A stretch of 64,000 nucleotides of DNA, from positions 62,001 through 126,000 of the forward strand of contig JAJFHX010000020.1 of assembly GCA_021775425.1 (NCBI GenBank). The letters are read 5' to 3'. How positions within the stretch are numbered: the first letter of the stretch is position 1; every line of letters starts with the position of its first letter. This stretch comes from Hyphomicrobiales bacterium. GTDB lineage: Bacteria > Pseudomonadota > Alphaproteobacteria > Rhizobiales > HXMU1428-3. Of this stretch, positions 18,012 through 26,891 are shown piece after piece. Made by a program: the position numbers and the translations under genes. The notes under the pieces were generated by a model that ran no database searches, was not told the origin of the DNA, and saw only the letters and a program-made list of their open reading frames with translations.

Positions 18012-19364
18012 ATGGACAACCTGCCAAATCCAGCCCAGTCAACAACTGATCAAGACATCAAACCAGAAGCACCTGGCTCTCTCGCACAACCTGATATCCG
18101 GGAAGCTGTTCAGGCTTGGGCTAAAATCGGCATCTTGTCCTTTGGTGGCCCGGCAGCTCAAATCGCTTTGATGCACAAAGTCATCGTTGAAGAAAAACGC
18201 TGGCTGACAGAGCAACAATATCTCAACGCTTTAAGTTTTTGCATGCTTCTCCCCGGTCCGGAAGCCATGCAGCTTGCCACCTATGCCGGCTGGCGCTTGC
18301 ACGGCATCATTGGCGGCCTCATTGCAGGCCTGCTATTTGTCTTGCCCGGCGCGCTTGTGGTCCTCACCCTATCCATCATCTACGCCCTGTTTGGTAATGT
18401 CCCCTTTGTCGAAGCTCTGTTTTTTGGTGTCAAAGCCGCCGTTTTCGTGATCATCATTGAAGCACTATTAAGAATAGCCAAAAAAGCACTCCATCAAAAA
18501 AGCCACTGGCTCATCGCCGGCCTTTCATTTGTCGCCATCTTTTTCCTCAGCCTGCCCTTTCCACTGATTATTCTCGCTGCCGCAATTTTTGGATATCTGA
18601 ATACCGACCGTAATTTGTTGAGCGAAACCGCAACTCTTCCACATAAAGGCTTCAGACACTCAGTAAAAACCCTCACCATCTGGCTTATCATCTGGTTCAC
18701 ACCGCTTCTTGCTGTCATGGCTTATTTTGGCAATAACCACCTGCTGACCGAACTGAGCTGGTTCTTTTCAAAACTGGCCGTTGTCACCTTTGGTGGCGCC
18801 TATGCCGTTCTAGCCTATATGGGGCAGGATGTTGTTGAGTTAAGGGGCTGGCTTGAAGCGGGGCAGATGCTGGATGGTCTTGGCCTGGCTGAAACCACAC
18901 CCGGCCCGCTTATTCTGGTCACTCAGTTTGTCGGCTTTCTCGCCGCTTTCCAGCATGCCGGTGGCTCACCACTTCTTATGGGGCTTGCCGGCACCCTAAT
19001 CGCTCTTTGGGCCACTTTTGCACCCTGCTTTTTGTTTATATTTGTTGGCGCCCCCTATATTGAATGGATCATCGCTCAGCCACGCCTCAAAGGAGCGCTG
19101 AATGCCATCATCGCGGCAGTTGTCGGCGTCATCCTCAATCTTGCCATCTGGTTCGCTTTGCATGTGTTTTTTAAAACTGTGACGAAAACTGAAAGCGGCC
19201 CCTTCACTCTCTGGCAACCAGACCTTTCAACCATTGATTTAAGTGCCCTCGCCCTCGCCTGCCTCAGTGCATATCTGCTGCTCTATCGCCACTGGCCCAT
19301 AGCCGCCACACTGACCGCATCAGCTTCAATAGCCCTTGCCATTAAATTATCCGGCATTGCATAA
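18012..19364 (+). CDS. Chromate transporter (ChrA, two-domain CHR family)
   Basis: This 450-aa inner-membrane protein is built of two homologous CHR domains. The first holds FGGPAAQIALMHK and LPGPEAMQLATYAGWR. The second holds TFGGAYAVLAYMGQDVV and LAETTPGPLILVTQFVGF. Such long-chain ChrA proteins export chromate using the membrane potential; sulfate-related substrates are possible. About 30 N-terminal residues before the first domain are polar and look poorly conserved, so the true start may be further in. No strong ribosome binding site is seen. The RidA-like gene follows after 55 bp. Confidence 0.9.
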   Translation: MDNLPNPAQSTTDQDIKPEAPGSLAQPDIREAVQAWAKIGILSFGGPAAQIALMHKVIVEEKRWLTEQQYLNALSFCMLLPGPEAMQLATYAGWRLHGIIGGLIAGLLFVLPGALVVLTLSIIYALFGNVPFVEALFFGVKAAVFVIIIEALLRIAKKALHQKSHWLIAGLSFVAIFFLSLPFPLIILAAAIFGYLNTDRNLLSETATLPHKGFRHSVKTLTIWLIIWFTPLLAVMAYFGNNHLLTELSWFFSKLAVVTFGGAYAVLAYMGQDVVELRGWLEAGQMLDGLGLAETTPGPLILVTQFVGFLAAFQHAGGSPLLMGLAGTLIALWATFAPCFLFIFVGAPYIEWIIAQPRLKGALNAIIAAVVGVILNLAIWFALHVFFKTVTKTESGPFTLWQPDLSTIDLSALALACLSAYLLLYRHWPIAATLTASASIALAIKLSGIA

Positions 19365-19419
19365 TAATCTTCAGGCAACCACGACCGCCGCCATATCCAA
19401 AAACAAACAGGACACGCAA

Positions 19420-19815
19420 ATGCCATTACCAACCTTTCACATGATAGACAAAGCCCCCCAGCCCGTAGCGCCGTTTTCACATGCCGCAGAAGCAGATGGC
19501 TGGGTGTATATCACCGGGCAGATGCCAACCTGGCCCGGCGAGCCAGATAAACCACTGCCAGATGGTATTGAAGCCCAGACCCGCCGCGTCATGGACAATC
19601 TCATCATCGTGCTGGAAGGAATCGATCTCACACTGGCAAATGTCGTACAGGCCCGTGTTTTCATCACTGAATTTGAACGTGATTATGAGATTATGAACAA
19701 CACCTACAAAAGCTACTTCCCTGAAGGGCAATGCCCGGCCAGAACCTGCGTCGGTGTCACCGCACTCGCCGTCGGTGCTCTGGTCGAAATTGATCTGGTC
19801 GTCAAAAGACCATAA
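19420..19815 (+). CDS. RidA/YjgF-family protein
   Basis: 131 aa from the ATG at 19420, which has AGGA about 9 bases upstream; an earlier in-frame ATG lies inside chrA and is unlikely. The Rid fold is recognised by the N-terminal strand with PFSHAAEADGWVYITGQMP, the central NVVQARVFITEF segment and the C-terminal block around RTCVGVTALAVGALVEIDLV, which holds the active-site arginine of the family. RidA hydrolyses reactive enamine/imine intermediates made by PLP enzymes; other Rid groups have different roles. The gene sits between chrA and an intradiol-dioxygenase-like gene, without a clear pathway link. Confidence 0.88.
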   Translation: MPLPTFHMIDKAPQPVAPFSHAAEADGWVYITGQMPTWPGEPDKPLPDGIEAQTRRVMDNLIIVLEGIDLTLANVVQARVFITEFERDYEIMNNTYKSYFPEGQCPARTCVGVTALAVGALVEIDLVVKRP

Positions 19816-19922
19816 CACCGGCAAGTACATGAGGGCATGAAATACAAGGTCTTCAAATCTCATCACCAAAAGACCATATTACTCATCTATCTCTATGCAC
19901 CAACGCAGTCACCGGAAATGAA

Positions 19923-20771
19923 ATGACAAACAAACACCAGCACGAACGAGCTTTCTTCAACGACCTCCCCGCCATGTTAGCCCGCCGCAAAGTTCTGCTT
20001 GGTCTCGGAAGCCTAGGCAGCCTCGGCCTCATTGGCCTTGGCCTCAATGCCAGTGGCCTCATTGGCCGAAAGAATGCACCAATGCAAACTGCCACCGCAG
20101 CCGATGGCACATCCTGTGTAAGTGACCCATTCGAAACAGAAGGCCCTTTCCCGGCTGATGGCACCAACACAAAAGCTGGCAAGCTTGTAAATGTACTCAC
20201 AAAAGAAGGTGTTATTCGCCCCGATCTGACAACCAGCTTTGCCGGTATGAAGCCCGTTGCAGCCGGCCTGCCCTTGTCCTTAGAAATCAAACTCGTGAAT
20301 GTCAGCGCTTCCTGCGCCCCTTTAGCTGGCTATCCTCTCTATCTCTGGCACTGTGACGTCAAGGGGAATTATTCTCTGTACGATCAAACGGACAGAAATT
20401 ATCTGCGCGGCGTTGGCATCTCCGATCAAAACGGCCTGATAAATTTCAAAACCATTTTCCCCGGTTGCTACCCCGGCAGATGGCCGCATATGCATTTTGA
20501 AGTTTTTGAAAATGCAACTTCGGCAGTCAGTGGCAGCAAAGCCCTTCTCACGGCCCAGCTCGCCATGCCTGAAAAAGAATGCCACGCCGCCTATCAGGCA
20601 AACCAGCTTTATACTGACAGCATCGAGCATTTAAAATACACCAGCTTAGAGCGCGATGGCATATTCAATGACAATACAAAAGCCCAGCGCGAACAACAAA
20701 CACTGACCATGCAAGGTGACGCAACCACAGGCTACACAGCAAATGTCACTGTCGGACTTAAGCTAAGTTAA
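19923..20771 (+). CDS. Exported intradiol ring-cleavage dioxygenase-like protein
   Basis: This 282-aa protein carries a Tat-like leader (ARRKVLLGLGSLGSLGL, about residues 18-34) and a dioxygenase_C (intradiol) domain from about 60. The family entry motif ETEGPFPADGT and the iron-site blocks WHCDVKGNYSLYD (first Tyr) and PGCYPGRWPHMHFEV (second Tyr and the two His) are all present, so the non-haem Fe(III) site looks intact. Members of this exported subgroup resemble the protocatechuate 3,4-dioxygenase beta chain but act singly and have poorly known substrates. Folding with cofactor before Tat export would fit an iron enzyme. It is preceded by the RidA gene on the same strand. Confidence 0.85.
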   Translation: MTNKHQHERAFFNDLPAMLARRKVLLGLGSLGSLGLIGLGLNASGLIGRKNAPMQTATAADGTSCVSDPFETEGPFPADGTNTKAGKLVNVLTKEGVIRPDLTTSFAGMKPVAAGLPLSLEIKLVNVSASCAPLAGYPLYLWHCDVKGNYSLYDQTDRNYLRGVGISDQNGLINFKTIFPGCYPGRWPHMHFEVFENATSAVSGSKALLTAQLAMPEKECHAAYQANQLYTDSIEHLKYTSLERDGIFNDNTKAQREQQTLTMQGDATTGYTANVTVGLKLS

Positions 20772-20944
20772 GTTAGCGGGCCTCAACCGATAGGGCAAAA
20801 CAATCAATCATAGTTGAATAAAATTTGTTCCCACCCCCAAATTGCATTATCGTCATAGTGAAAATGAAACCGCACTGACCTGATGCAAAATCAATGACAT
20901 TAAGTCACGGCTGAACCACCAGACTTATCGAGCAAACACAACTG

Positions 20945-21583
20945 ATGACCAAGATTGTTCACAGCGAGATGATCGCCAAAACACTTGAAGCCGAAATTGT
21001 CGCTGGCAATCTGCCACCTGGCGCAAGGTTAGACGAAATCTCTCTGACAAAAAGGTTCAATGTTTCAAGAACCCCAATCAGAGAAGCCCTGCATGTTCTT
21101 GTATCTCGCTCCCTCGCTGAGCGCATCAACTACAAAGGCGTTGTTGTAAAAGACATCACTCTTGAGCAAATCGCCTCTATGTTTGAAGCCATGGCCGAAA
21201 TCGAAGCCATTTGCGGTGGCCTGGCCGCCATGCGCATGACCACTAAAGAGCTGAGCACAATACACCAGCAAAATAAGATGATGGATAAACTGGCCCGGCA
21301 AAATAAATTTGAAGATTATGAGCGGGAAAATACAAATTTTCATATCATGATTTACGAAGGCAGCCACAATGAAAACCTGGCTGATATGGCGAAAGAAATG
21401 CGCCTCAAACTGGCTCCGTTTCGCAGCTCTCAGTTAAGAACGACTGAGCGCATCAGCCAATCAAACAATGACCATAAACTGATCGTCAATCTGCTGAAAA
21501 CGCACAACAAACCGGGCACCGAACAGGCATTAAGAAATCACCTACTCGGCGCACACGATGCTGTTATCATAAACAGAGCTTAG
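20945..21583 (+). CDS. GntR-family transcriptional regulator (FCD/FadR subfamily)
   Basis: This 212-aa regulator has an N-terminal winged helix (residues 1-70, GARLDEISLTKRFNVSRTPIREAL, with the GntR helix-turn-helix). A C-terminal FCD all-helical ligand-binding domain follows (about 80-205), with metal-binding-type positions in the ENTNFHIMIYEGSHN segment and the final NDH/NHL histidines. FCD regulators usually respond to organic acids and repress nearby catabolic genes. It converges on the leftward ligase/PanE/amidohydrolase operon. TTGTATACAA palindromes in that operon are good candidates for its operators. The start has no strong ribosome binding site, but the frame begins naturally here. 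Confidence 0.9.
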   Translation: MTKIVHSEMIAKTLEAEIVAGNLPPGARLDEISLTKRFNVSRTPIREALHVLVSRSLAERINYKGVVVKDITLEQIASMFEAMAEIEAICGGLAAMRMTTKELSTIHQQNKMMDKLARQNKFEDYERENTNFHIMIYEGSHNENLADMAKEMRLKLAPFRSSQLRTTERISQSNNDHKLIVNLLKTHNKPGTEQALRNHLLGAHDAVIINRA

Positions 21584-21625
21584 TTTTTTTAATATCAAGC
21601 CACTGATATTAAATCATTTTCCCTT

Positions 21626-23167
21626 TTATGCCGGCAGGTCAGGAAAGCCAAGACTTCTGTGCAATCCAATACGTTGCAGCTTCCCGGTTGGCCCTTTCGG
21701 GATTTCATCGACAAACACAACTTCACTCGGCACCTTAAAGTCAGCCAGTTTCTCCCTGACATATTTCTGCAATTCAGTTGGTTCGATGCTCTCACCTTCG
21801 CGAAGCACCACAGCCGCACCAACAATCTCACCCCATTTTTGGTCAGGAATAGAAAATGTCGCCACCTGCGCCACAGCCGGATGTTCGGAAATCGCATTAT
21901 CAACCTCAACCGGCGCAATTTTTTCGCCGCCCCGATTGATAATTTCTTTCGTCCTCGCAACCAGTTTTAAATAACCTTCATCATCCATCACGCCTGTGTC
22001 CCCAGTGCGGAACCAGCCATTCGAGGTAAAATCTTTCGCATTCGCTTCCGGATTATTATGATACCCAGCCGTCACATTCTCACCGCGAATAACAATATCC
22101 CCTTCTTCACCGGCAGGTAATAAATTCTCAGACAATGGGTCCATAATCCGCACATCCGGCCCCGCGGCAATGCCAACAGTTCCCGGCTTCCGGCGCGCTC
22201 TGTCAACGGGGTTGCTTGTCATCTGATGGCAGGCTTCCGTCATCGCGTAACTTTCAACAACCACAGCGTTCGGGAACAAAGCTTCAAGCTCAGCCAAAAC
22301 TGAAGGCGGCAACGCTGCCGATGCCGAGCGAACAAAACGAATGTTTTTTGCAAAGCCTTCAACAATCGGCCGGTTCTTTTCTTTTGAAGCTTGTGTCAGT
22401 AGCCCCTGATGCATCGTCGGCACCCCCGTGTACCAGGTCGGCTGCGCTTCATCCATCCAGTCAATAATATGCCGCGCATTAAATCCGGGCGTATAATATA
22501 CACTACCACCTGCAGCCAATGGTGCTGTCACACTGGCCATAAGCCCGTGAATATGGAACAAAGCCATAATGCCAACACCCTTATCTTCACTTGTCAGAGA
22601 AAGCGTATTACCGATATTTCTTGCCGAAGCCAGAACGTTCTTAAGCGAAAGTGGCACAATCTTTGGCCGCCCCGTTGTACCAGATGTGTGCAGCACAAGC
22701 GCCTCATCATCATCCCCGTTAAAACCGCTCTCATTGCCAAGCGGGTTCTCTGGCATCTGTTCTGTATTCAGCGAAAATTTTCCGGCAATGCTCTCATCAG
22801 CGACCAGCCACAACACAGGAATGTTTAATTTTTGCGCCGCTTCAATCGCTGTTGAATTCGAGCCTTCATCAATCAGAAGACACTTCACTTCAAGGTCATC
22901 CATATAAAATTCAAACTCATCCTTTTTGTAAGATGGGTTCAAAGGCGCTGCTGAAGCACCAGACGCAACAGAGAGAAACGCGGTTGCCGCATGTGGCCCG
23001 TTAGGTAACACAATTGCCACCCTGTCATTTCGCCCAACCCCGATATTATTCAAAGTGCTGTTCGTATAAATAATCTGATCGCACAAACCAGTAAAATTCA
23101 TCGGTTCTTTTGAGGGAGCCCGAACAGCAATGGAATCGGTTTTATCATTAAATAATTTGATGAGCAT
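21626..23167 (-). CDS. AMP-forming acyl-CoA ligase, oxalate-CoA ligase (AAE3)-like
   Basis: This 513-aa member of the ANL superfamily carries the P-loop motif HTSGTTGRPKIVPLS, the A5 motif ESYAMTEACHQMTSNP, the A7 block WFRTGDTGVMDDEGYL, the hinge KEIINRGGEKIAP and the C-terminal lysine motif GPTGKLQR. The run VLHTSGTT...LFHIHGLM...TWYTGVPTMHQ, the TEACHQMTSNP segment and a compact length closely follow plant/fungal AAE3/Pcs60 oxalyl-CoA synthetases, which makes oxalate or a related small acid a plausible substrate. AAGGG precedes the ATG. It is the last gene of the leftward operon, 77 bp after the PanE-like gene. Confidence 0.88.
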   Translation of the reverse strand: MLIKLFNDKTDSIAVRAPSKEPMNFTGLCDQIIYTNSTLNNIGVGRNDRVAIVLPNGPHAATAFLSVASGASAAPLNPSYKKDEFEFYMDDLEVKCLLIDEGSNSTAIEAAQKLNIPVLWLVADESIAGKFSLNTEQMPENPLGNESGFNGDDDEALVLHTSGTTGRPKIVPLSLKNVLASARNIGNTLSLTSEDKGVGIMALFHIHGLMASVTAPLAAGGSVYYTPGFNARHIIDWMDEAQPTWYTGVPTMHQGLLTQASKEKNRPIVEGFAKNIRFVRSASAALPPSVLAELEALFPNAVVVESYAMTEACHQMTSNPVDRARRKPGTVGIAAGPDVRIMDPLSENLLPAGEEGDIVIRGENVTAGYHNNPEANAKDFTSNGWFRTGDTGVMDDEGYLKLVARTKEIINRGGEKIAPVEVDNAISEHPAVAQVATFSIPDQKWGEIVGAAVVLREGESIEPTELQKYVREKLADFKVPSEVVFVDEIPKGPTGKLQRIGLHRSLGFPDLPA

Positions 23168-23244
23168 TAGATTTACCCTTCGAGATTGATCGTTCTAATC
23201 TTTTCGTATTGTTATGTTTTATTGAGTTAATTCAATAATTTGCC

Positions 23245-24402
23245 TCAAGTCTGCAAAACAGCCTGCCGCGCATTGATAGCCGCCTGTTTCATATCCTCGC
23301 CACTTGCCGCAAGTTCATCCCGCTTTAAAAGCATAGCCCGAAAATTATCGTGAATGGTTTTGACATGCGGCGCCTCAAGCTCGCTTTTTATGGCTAAAGA
23401 AACTACAGGCTTCAGAATAACGGACATTTCACAGTCCGGATCGCCATTTTCAAACGCAGCATGGGTCGAAGTATAATGCCCATTAAGTGAGACTTTCGCC
23501 TTCACCACCATAGCCGTTAACTTCGGTATCAGTTTTTCAAATTTGGCAGGTAACCCGTGATGCAATCCAACCCGCAAAGCTTCCTCAATCGTATCTTTTA
23601 AATATGGCCCAAGCTCAGGGTCAGTAAACAGTTCCGGCAAATGCTTGTCATACATCGCAGCCCCGTAATTAGCAGCAATGTTCCCGGCTATTTTGACCCA
23701 GAACTGACGAAGAAGCGCCTCTTTGTTTTTCAGATGATTGGTTGGCATTCCACACCGCACATGAAACAATTCGATCAACTCAGCGCAGATTGTAGCCACA
23801 TGTTCATTAAGCGGATCAATCGGTCCAAGGTGAATATTGCCGTGAACAAAGTCACCGCTTTCATTGATCGCCGGGTGTCCTTCAACTTCACCCGGGCCAA
23901 TCTTCACACCAGCCACATCCACAATCGAACCGATAAGTAAAGCGCCCTGACGGTTAAGTTCATTTAGAATTTTTCGATCAGGATCAATCAACCCCATCAC
24001 TTCCGGGTCAATATCAAACAATTCCGGATACCAGAACGGAATTCCGTTAAGCAGGGGAATGACAACCGTTTTCTCCGGAACAGTCATAACCGCCATTTGT
24101 TCAAGCGGCATCGCACTCGCCGGTGTCGCGCAAATGATCACATCTTGCGGGCCAAGATCATTGGCATCATTCGAAACAAGGAACGTCTCTTCAAGCCGGT
24201 TATGCTGGCCTGGTATTTGCGGGTTTTCATCATAAAAAATAAGTCCGTTTTCCCTGATAGCATTCAGAGAGGCCGGGCTATGCACCAGCCCACTTAACTG
24301 CCAGCCATCAGCTTTACCGGTATTGATCGCATGCGCGAGATGCGCCGCGACATACCCGCCAATTCCGCCATTCGGACCAATCACTACAATTTTTTTAGTC
24401 AT
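23245..24402 (-). CDS. PanE/ApbA-like 2-dehydropantoate 2-reductase family protein
   Basis: 385 aa from the ATG at 24402; an in-frame start 18 codons earlier is less likely because the Rossmann strand begins right after this ATG. The N terminus KKIVVIGPNGGIGGYVAAHLAHA has the glycine-rich NAD(P) site. The C-terminal helical domain (about 210-380) carries the conserved lysine/asparagine region KEALLRQFWVKIAGNIAANY. The protein is longer than typical PanE (about 300 aa), so it is probably a specialised 2-oxoacid reductase and not the pantothenate enzyme. It lies between the amidohydrolase and the CoA ligase. An operator-like palindrome is upstream at 24560. Confidence 0.82.
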   Translation of the reverse strand: MTKKIVVIGPNGGIGGYVAAHLAHAINTGKADGWQLSGLVHSPASLNAIRENGLIFYDENPQIPGQHNRLEETFLVSNDANDLGPQDVIICATPASAMPLEQMAVMTVPEKTVVIPLLNGIPFWYPELFDIDPEVMGLIDPDRKILNELNRQGALLIGSIVDVAGVKIGPGEVEGHPAINESGDFVHGNIHLGPIDPLNEHVATICAELIELFHVRCGMPTNHLKNKEALLRQFWVKIAGNIAANYGAAMYDKHLPELFTDPELGPYLKDTIEEALRVGLHHGLPAKFEKLIPKLTAMVVKAKVSLNGHYTSTHAAFENGDPDCEMSVILKPVVSLAIKSELEAPHVKTIHDNFRAMLLKRDELAASGEDMKQAAINARQAVLQT

Positions 24403-24559
24403 ACTATATATGTCTACCCGTTCAAATGCCCAACTCAGTTTTATGCAGGGCCACAAAAATTAACAGTCCACCCATCGATATCACATGCAGCTTCAACTGT
24501 GATACGGCAAATGAATTAAAGCCAGATCTACCAACAAACAATAAGTCGATACGCCAACT

Positions 24560-24569
24560 TTGTATACAA
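24560..24569. promoter_or_regulatory. Putative GntR operator TTGTATACAA
   Basis: A perfect 10-bp palindrome between the amidohydrolase stop and the PanE-like start, about 158 bp before the latter. The same core occurs at 26261-26274 in front of the amidohydrolase gene. Its GT..AC arms are of the type bound by FadR-subfamily GntR regulators, and such a regulator (20945-21583) ends this cluster. Confidence 0.5.
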
Positions 24570-24618
24570 TATTTTATTCAAGGGAAAGTCCCCAATTCAA
24601 ATTTATCGAGAAAAAACT

Positions 24619-26205
24619 CTAAACAATGAGCGCCAACCCGTCTGATCTCGGGTCATTGGCACCTTCAATCAAGCCATGATCATGCAAAACAATCGCCCCG
24701 GCATGCCCCATCATTTCATTGAGCGGATCAACAAGCTCAACAGCATGCCCCGCAGTCTTTAGAGCTTCGATAACAGCTGGAGACATATTGCTCTCTATCT
24801 TCAAACTCGTTGACCCGCTACCCCAGGTTTTGCCAAGCAACCAGCGAGGCGCTGTGATCGCCTCCTGTAAATCTCCCCCAAATGCGGCATAGCGCGTTAA
24901 TAAGGCGGCTTGTGTTTGGGGTTGCCCATCCCCGCCCATCGTCCCATAAACCATCAACCGGCCATCATTCAGCTCAGCAAATGCCGGGTTCAATGTGTGA
25001 AACGGTCGCTTTCCAGGTTCAAGTCCATTTGGCCCGCCAGCCAATGAAAAACCAGCCCCCCGGTTTTGAAAAAACACACCCGTTGCAGGGCAGGTCAGGC
25101 CCGAACCAAACTCCCAGAACACACTCTGAATAAAACTCACCATTGTCCCTTCACTATCACATGCCCCCATCCAGATGGTATCACCAGGTTTTAAAGGGTG
25201 TGGCCAGGGCAGTGCAGTTTTTATATCAATGCCAGTCGATAATTTTTCCAGAAATTCATCCGATAAAAAGTCTTGAGCTGGCCGGGTCATATGCAAAGGG
25301 TCACCAAGCTCAGAGTTCCTGATCTGAAACGCCTGCTTGGTTGCTTCAATCAAGCCATGAAGATGTTCAAAACTGTCGCTATTCTCAACATTTAAACGGT
25401 CAAACAGACCTAAAATCATCAGCGAAGCCATGCCCTGTGTCGGTGGCTGCGTGTTATAAAAATGCCCGAGAGATGTCTTAAGGCGCAAAGGTTCAGTCAG
25501 CTTAGGTGCATATTTCACGAAATCCTCAGCACGAAGCGGGCTCTCATGGCTTTTCAAAAAAGCATCATGTTCTGTCGCCACATCACCATTGTAAAAAGCC
25601 TCAAGCCCTTGCTCAGCCAAATATCTCAACGTTTTAGCCAGAGCTGGCTGGCATAACCTGTCACCAGCCTCATGCACTTTACCATCATCAAGAAAGACAT
25701 CAGAAAAACCAGTCACATCTTTCAAACCATCCAGTTTATCACCAGTGCAGTTCGCCTGACTGGCCGTCACCGCGATGCCATTTTCGGCATAAGTAATTGC
25801 AGATTTTAAAAGCACTGACAAAGGAAGTGGCGCCTTATGATTGATCGTGCCAAGCGCTTTTTGCCAGCCTCCGATCGTACCCGGCACAGTGAGCGCAGCC
25901 TCACCTCCGCGTGCCGGAATGGCGTCAACATGCCCCCGGCTTTGATACCACTCTTTGCTGGCTAACCCGGCAGCCTGACCGCAACCTTCAATACAAAAAG
26001 GCGCTTCACCCTGTCTTTTTATAATCCAGAACCCATCACCGCCAATGCTGTTCATATGCGGATAAACCACCGCAATGGTCGCAGCAGCAGCTACCATGGC
26101 CTCAATGGCAGTTCCCCCCTGCTCTAAAACCTCAACACCAGCCTTTGAAGCCACCTGGTGAGGGGCAGTCACGCACCCTTTAAAACCAAAGCTCGTTTTT
26201 AACAT
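24619..26205 (-). CDS. Gamma-glutamyltransferase-family amidohydrolase (HpxW/YwrD-like branch)
   Basis: 528 aa from the ATG at 26205, where GGAG lies about 7 bases before; a longer frame to 26412 would add a non-conserved leader across the promoter. The Ntn-hydrolase fold of the GGT family is clear: GGTAIEAMVAAAATIAVVYP, NSIGGDGFW, the autocleavage/nucleophile region GDTIWMGACDSEG with Thr343 as the expected nucleophile, FWEFGSGL and PFHTLNPAFAE. No signal peptide is present, so it should be cytosolic, unlike classical periplasmic GGT. This branch includes oxamate amidohydrolase HpxW and cephalosporin-acylase-like enzymes. It is the first gene of the GntR-linked operon. The real amide substrate is unknown. 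Confidence 0.87.
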   Translation of the reverse strand: MLKTSFGFKGCVTAPHQVASKAGVEVLEQGGTAIEAMVAAAATIAVVYPHMNSIGGDGFWIIKRQGEAPFCIEGCGQAAGLASKEWYQSRGHVDAIPARGGEAALTVPGTIGGWQKALGTINHKAPLPLSVLLKSAITYAENGIAVTASQANCTGDKLDGLKDVTGFSDVFLDDGKVHEAGDRLCQPALAKTLRYLAEQGLEAFYNGDVATEHDAFLKSHESPLRAEDFVKYAPKLTEPLRLKTSLGHFYNTQPPTQGMASLMILGLFDRLNVENSDSFEHLHGLIEATKQAFQIRNSELGDPLHMTRPAQDFLSDEFLEKLSTGIDIKTALPWPHPLKPGDTIWMGACDSEGTMVSFIQSVFWEFGSGLTCPATGVFFQNRGAGFSLAGGPNGLEPGKRPFHTLNPAFAELNDGRLMVYGTMGGDGQPQTQAALLTRYAAFGGDLQEAITAPRWLLGKTWGSGSTSLKIESNMSPAVIEALKTAGHAVELVDPLNEMMGHAGAIVLHDHGLIEGANDPRSDGLALIV

Positions 26206-26239
26206 CACCGCACTCCATAAAAATAAATCCTCTAACGAT

Positions 26240-26245
26240 AGTATA
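26240..26245 (-). promoter_or_regulatory. Candidate -10 box of the amidohydrolase operon
   Basis: On the minus strand this reads TATACT, 35 bp before the ATG at 26205. The palindrome at 26261-26274 would lie over its -35 region, the classic position for a repressor site. Confidence 0.45.
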
Positions 26246-26260
26246 ACCCTATCAAGCGAT

Positions 26261-26274
26261 AATTGTATACAATT
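26261..26274. promoter_or_regulatory. Putative GntR operator AATTGTATACAATT
   Basis: A perfect 14-bp palindrome 56 bp upstream of the amidohydrolase ATG, overlapping the expected -35 region of its promoter. A one-mismatch copy of the 10-bp core (TTGTATACAT) follows at 26345-26354. With the copy at 24560 this gives three related sites within 1.8 kb. Confidence 0.6.
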
Positions 26275-26847
26275 CTGAGGCAAAATGACACAAGGCCCGA
26301 CAGCAAATGAGCAGATATAACTAACCAGTGAAGCAAGTGCAAACTTGTATACATCAAACAGATTTCTCAACCTGAGAGGAGCAAATAGTAAAATTTTCCA
26401 GTATCTGATCAAAATTTAATTTTGAATATTCAGAGTAATATCTCAATAAATTTCTGGGACTTATGTTGATTTTTACAAATCACAAATCATTCAATCCAGA
26501 AAAGAAAATGGCTATTTTTTCGTCTTCAATGCCAGATTCTGAGATGAACTCATAAGTTGCAGTCTGATTTGGGCTATTCAAACCACCTTCATCTGGAAGG
26601 TTGTCTGATGCCCCACCAGGCTCCGGCGGTCTGAATATCAGGTCTACTGATTTTCAGACAACACAGAGTAGATAAATTTTGAACAGGACCCCATTGCAAT
26701 TGCAAATGGGCAATTCCTGTATACCAGATTCAAGCTTTTTAAAAATTTCATGAAGTGGGCCAGAGCAACATTGGCCCACATTAAAACTGACCAGAAAACA
26801 CTGACCAGAGTGCAATATGCCATCAGATGAGAGCTTGCTGAGTTATA

Positions 26848-26880
26848 GGCCTGATGAGTTAAAGGCCTGATGAATTTAAA
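26848..26880 (+). repeat. Tandem 16/17-bp duplication in the USP leader
   Basis: GGCCTGATGAGTTAAA (26848-26863) is followed directly by GGCCTGATGAATTTAAA (26864-26880). The second copy runs into GGATC, forming the AAAGGA ribosome binding site of the universal stress protein gene. The first copy runs into the second as TTAAAGG, so an SD-like sequence is duplicated. Confidence 0.7.
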
Positions 26881-26891
26881 GGATCGAAGCT

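Larger units (their letters stand above)
26206..26891. other. Divergent regulatory region between the amidohydrolase and USP genes
   Basis: About 690 bp without a gene. Near the left end it holds a promoter-operator for the leftward operon. Further right are an 8-bp inverted repeat (TTGTCTGA at 26601-26608, TCAGACAA at 26654-26661) and a tandem duplication (26848-26880) just before the USP start. A weaker GTATAC core occurs at 26719-26724. The region around 26580-26660 is more GC-rich than its flanks and unexplained. Confidence 0.5.

Noticed and set aside
26206..26412. N-terminal extension of the amidohydrolase frame up to 26412
   Set aside because: It crosses the promoter and operator, resembles no family member, and the ATG at 26205 has a good ribosome binding site.
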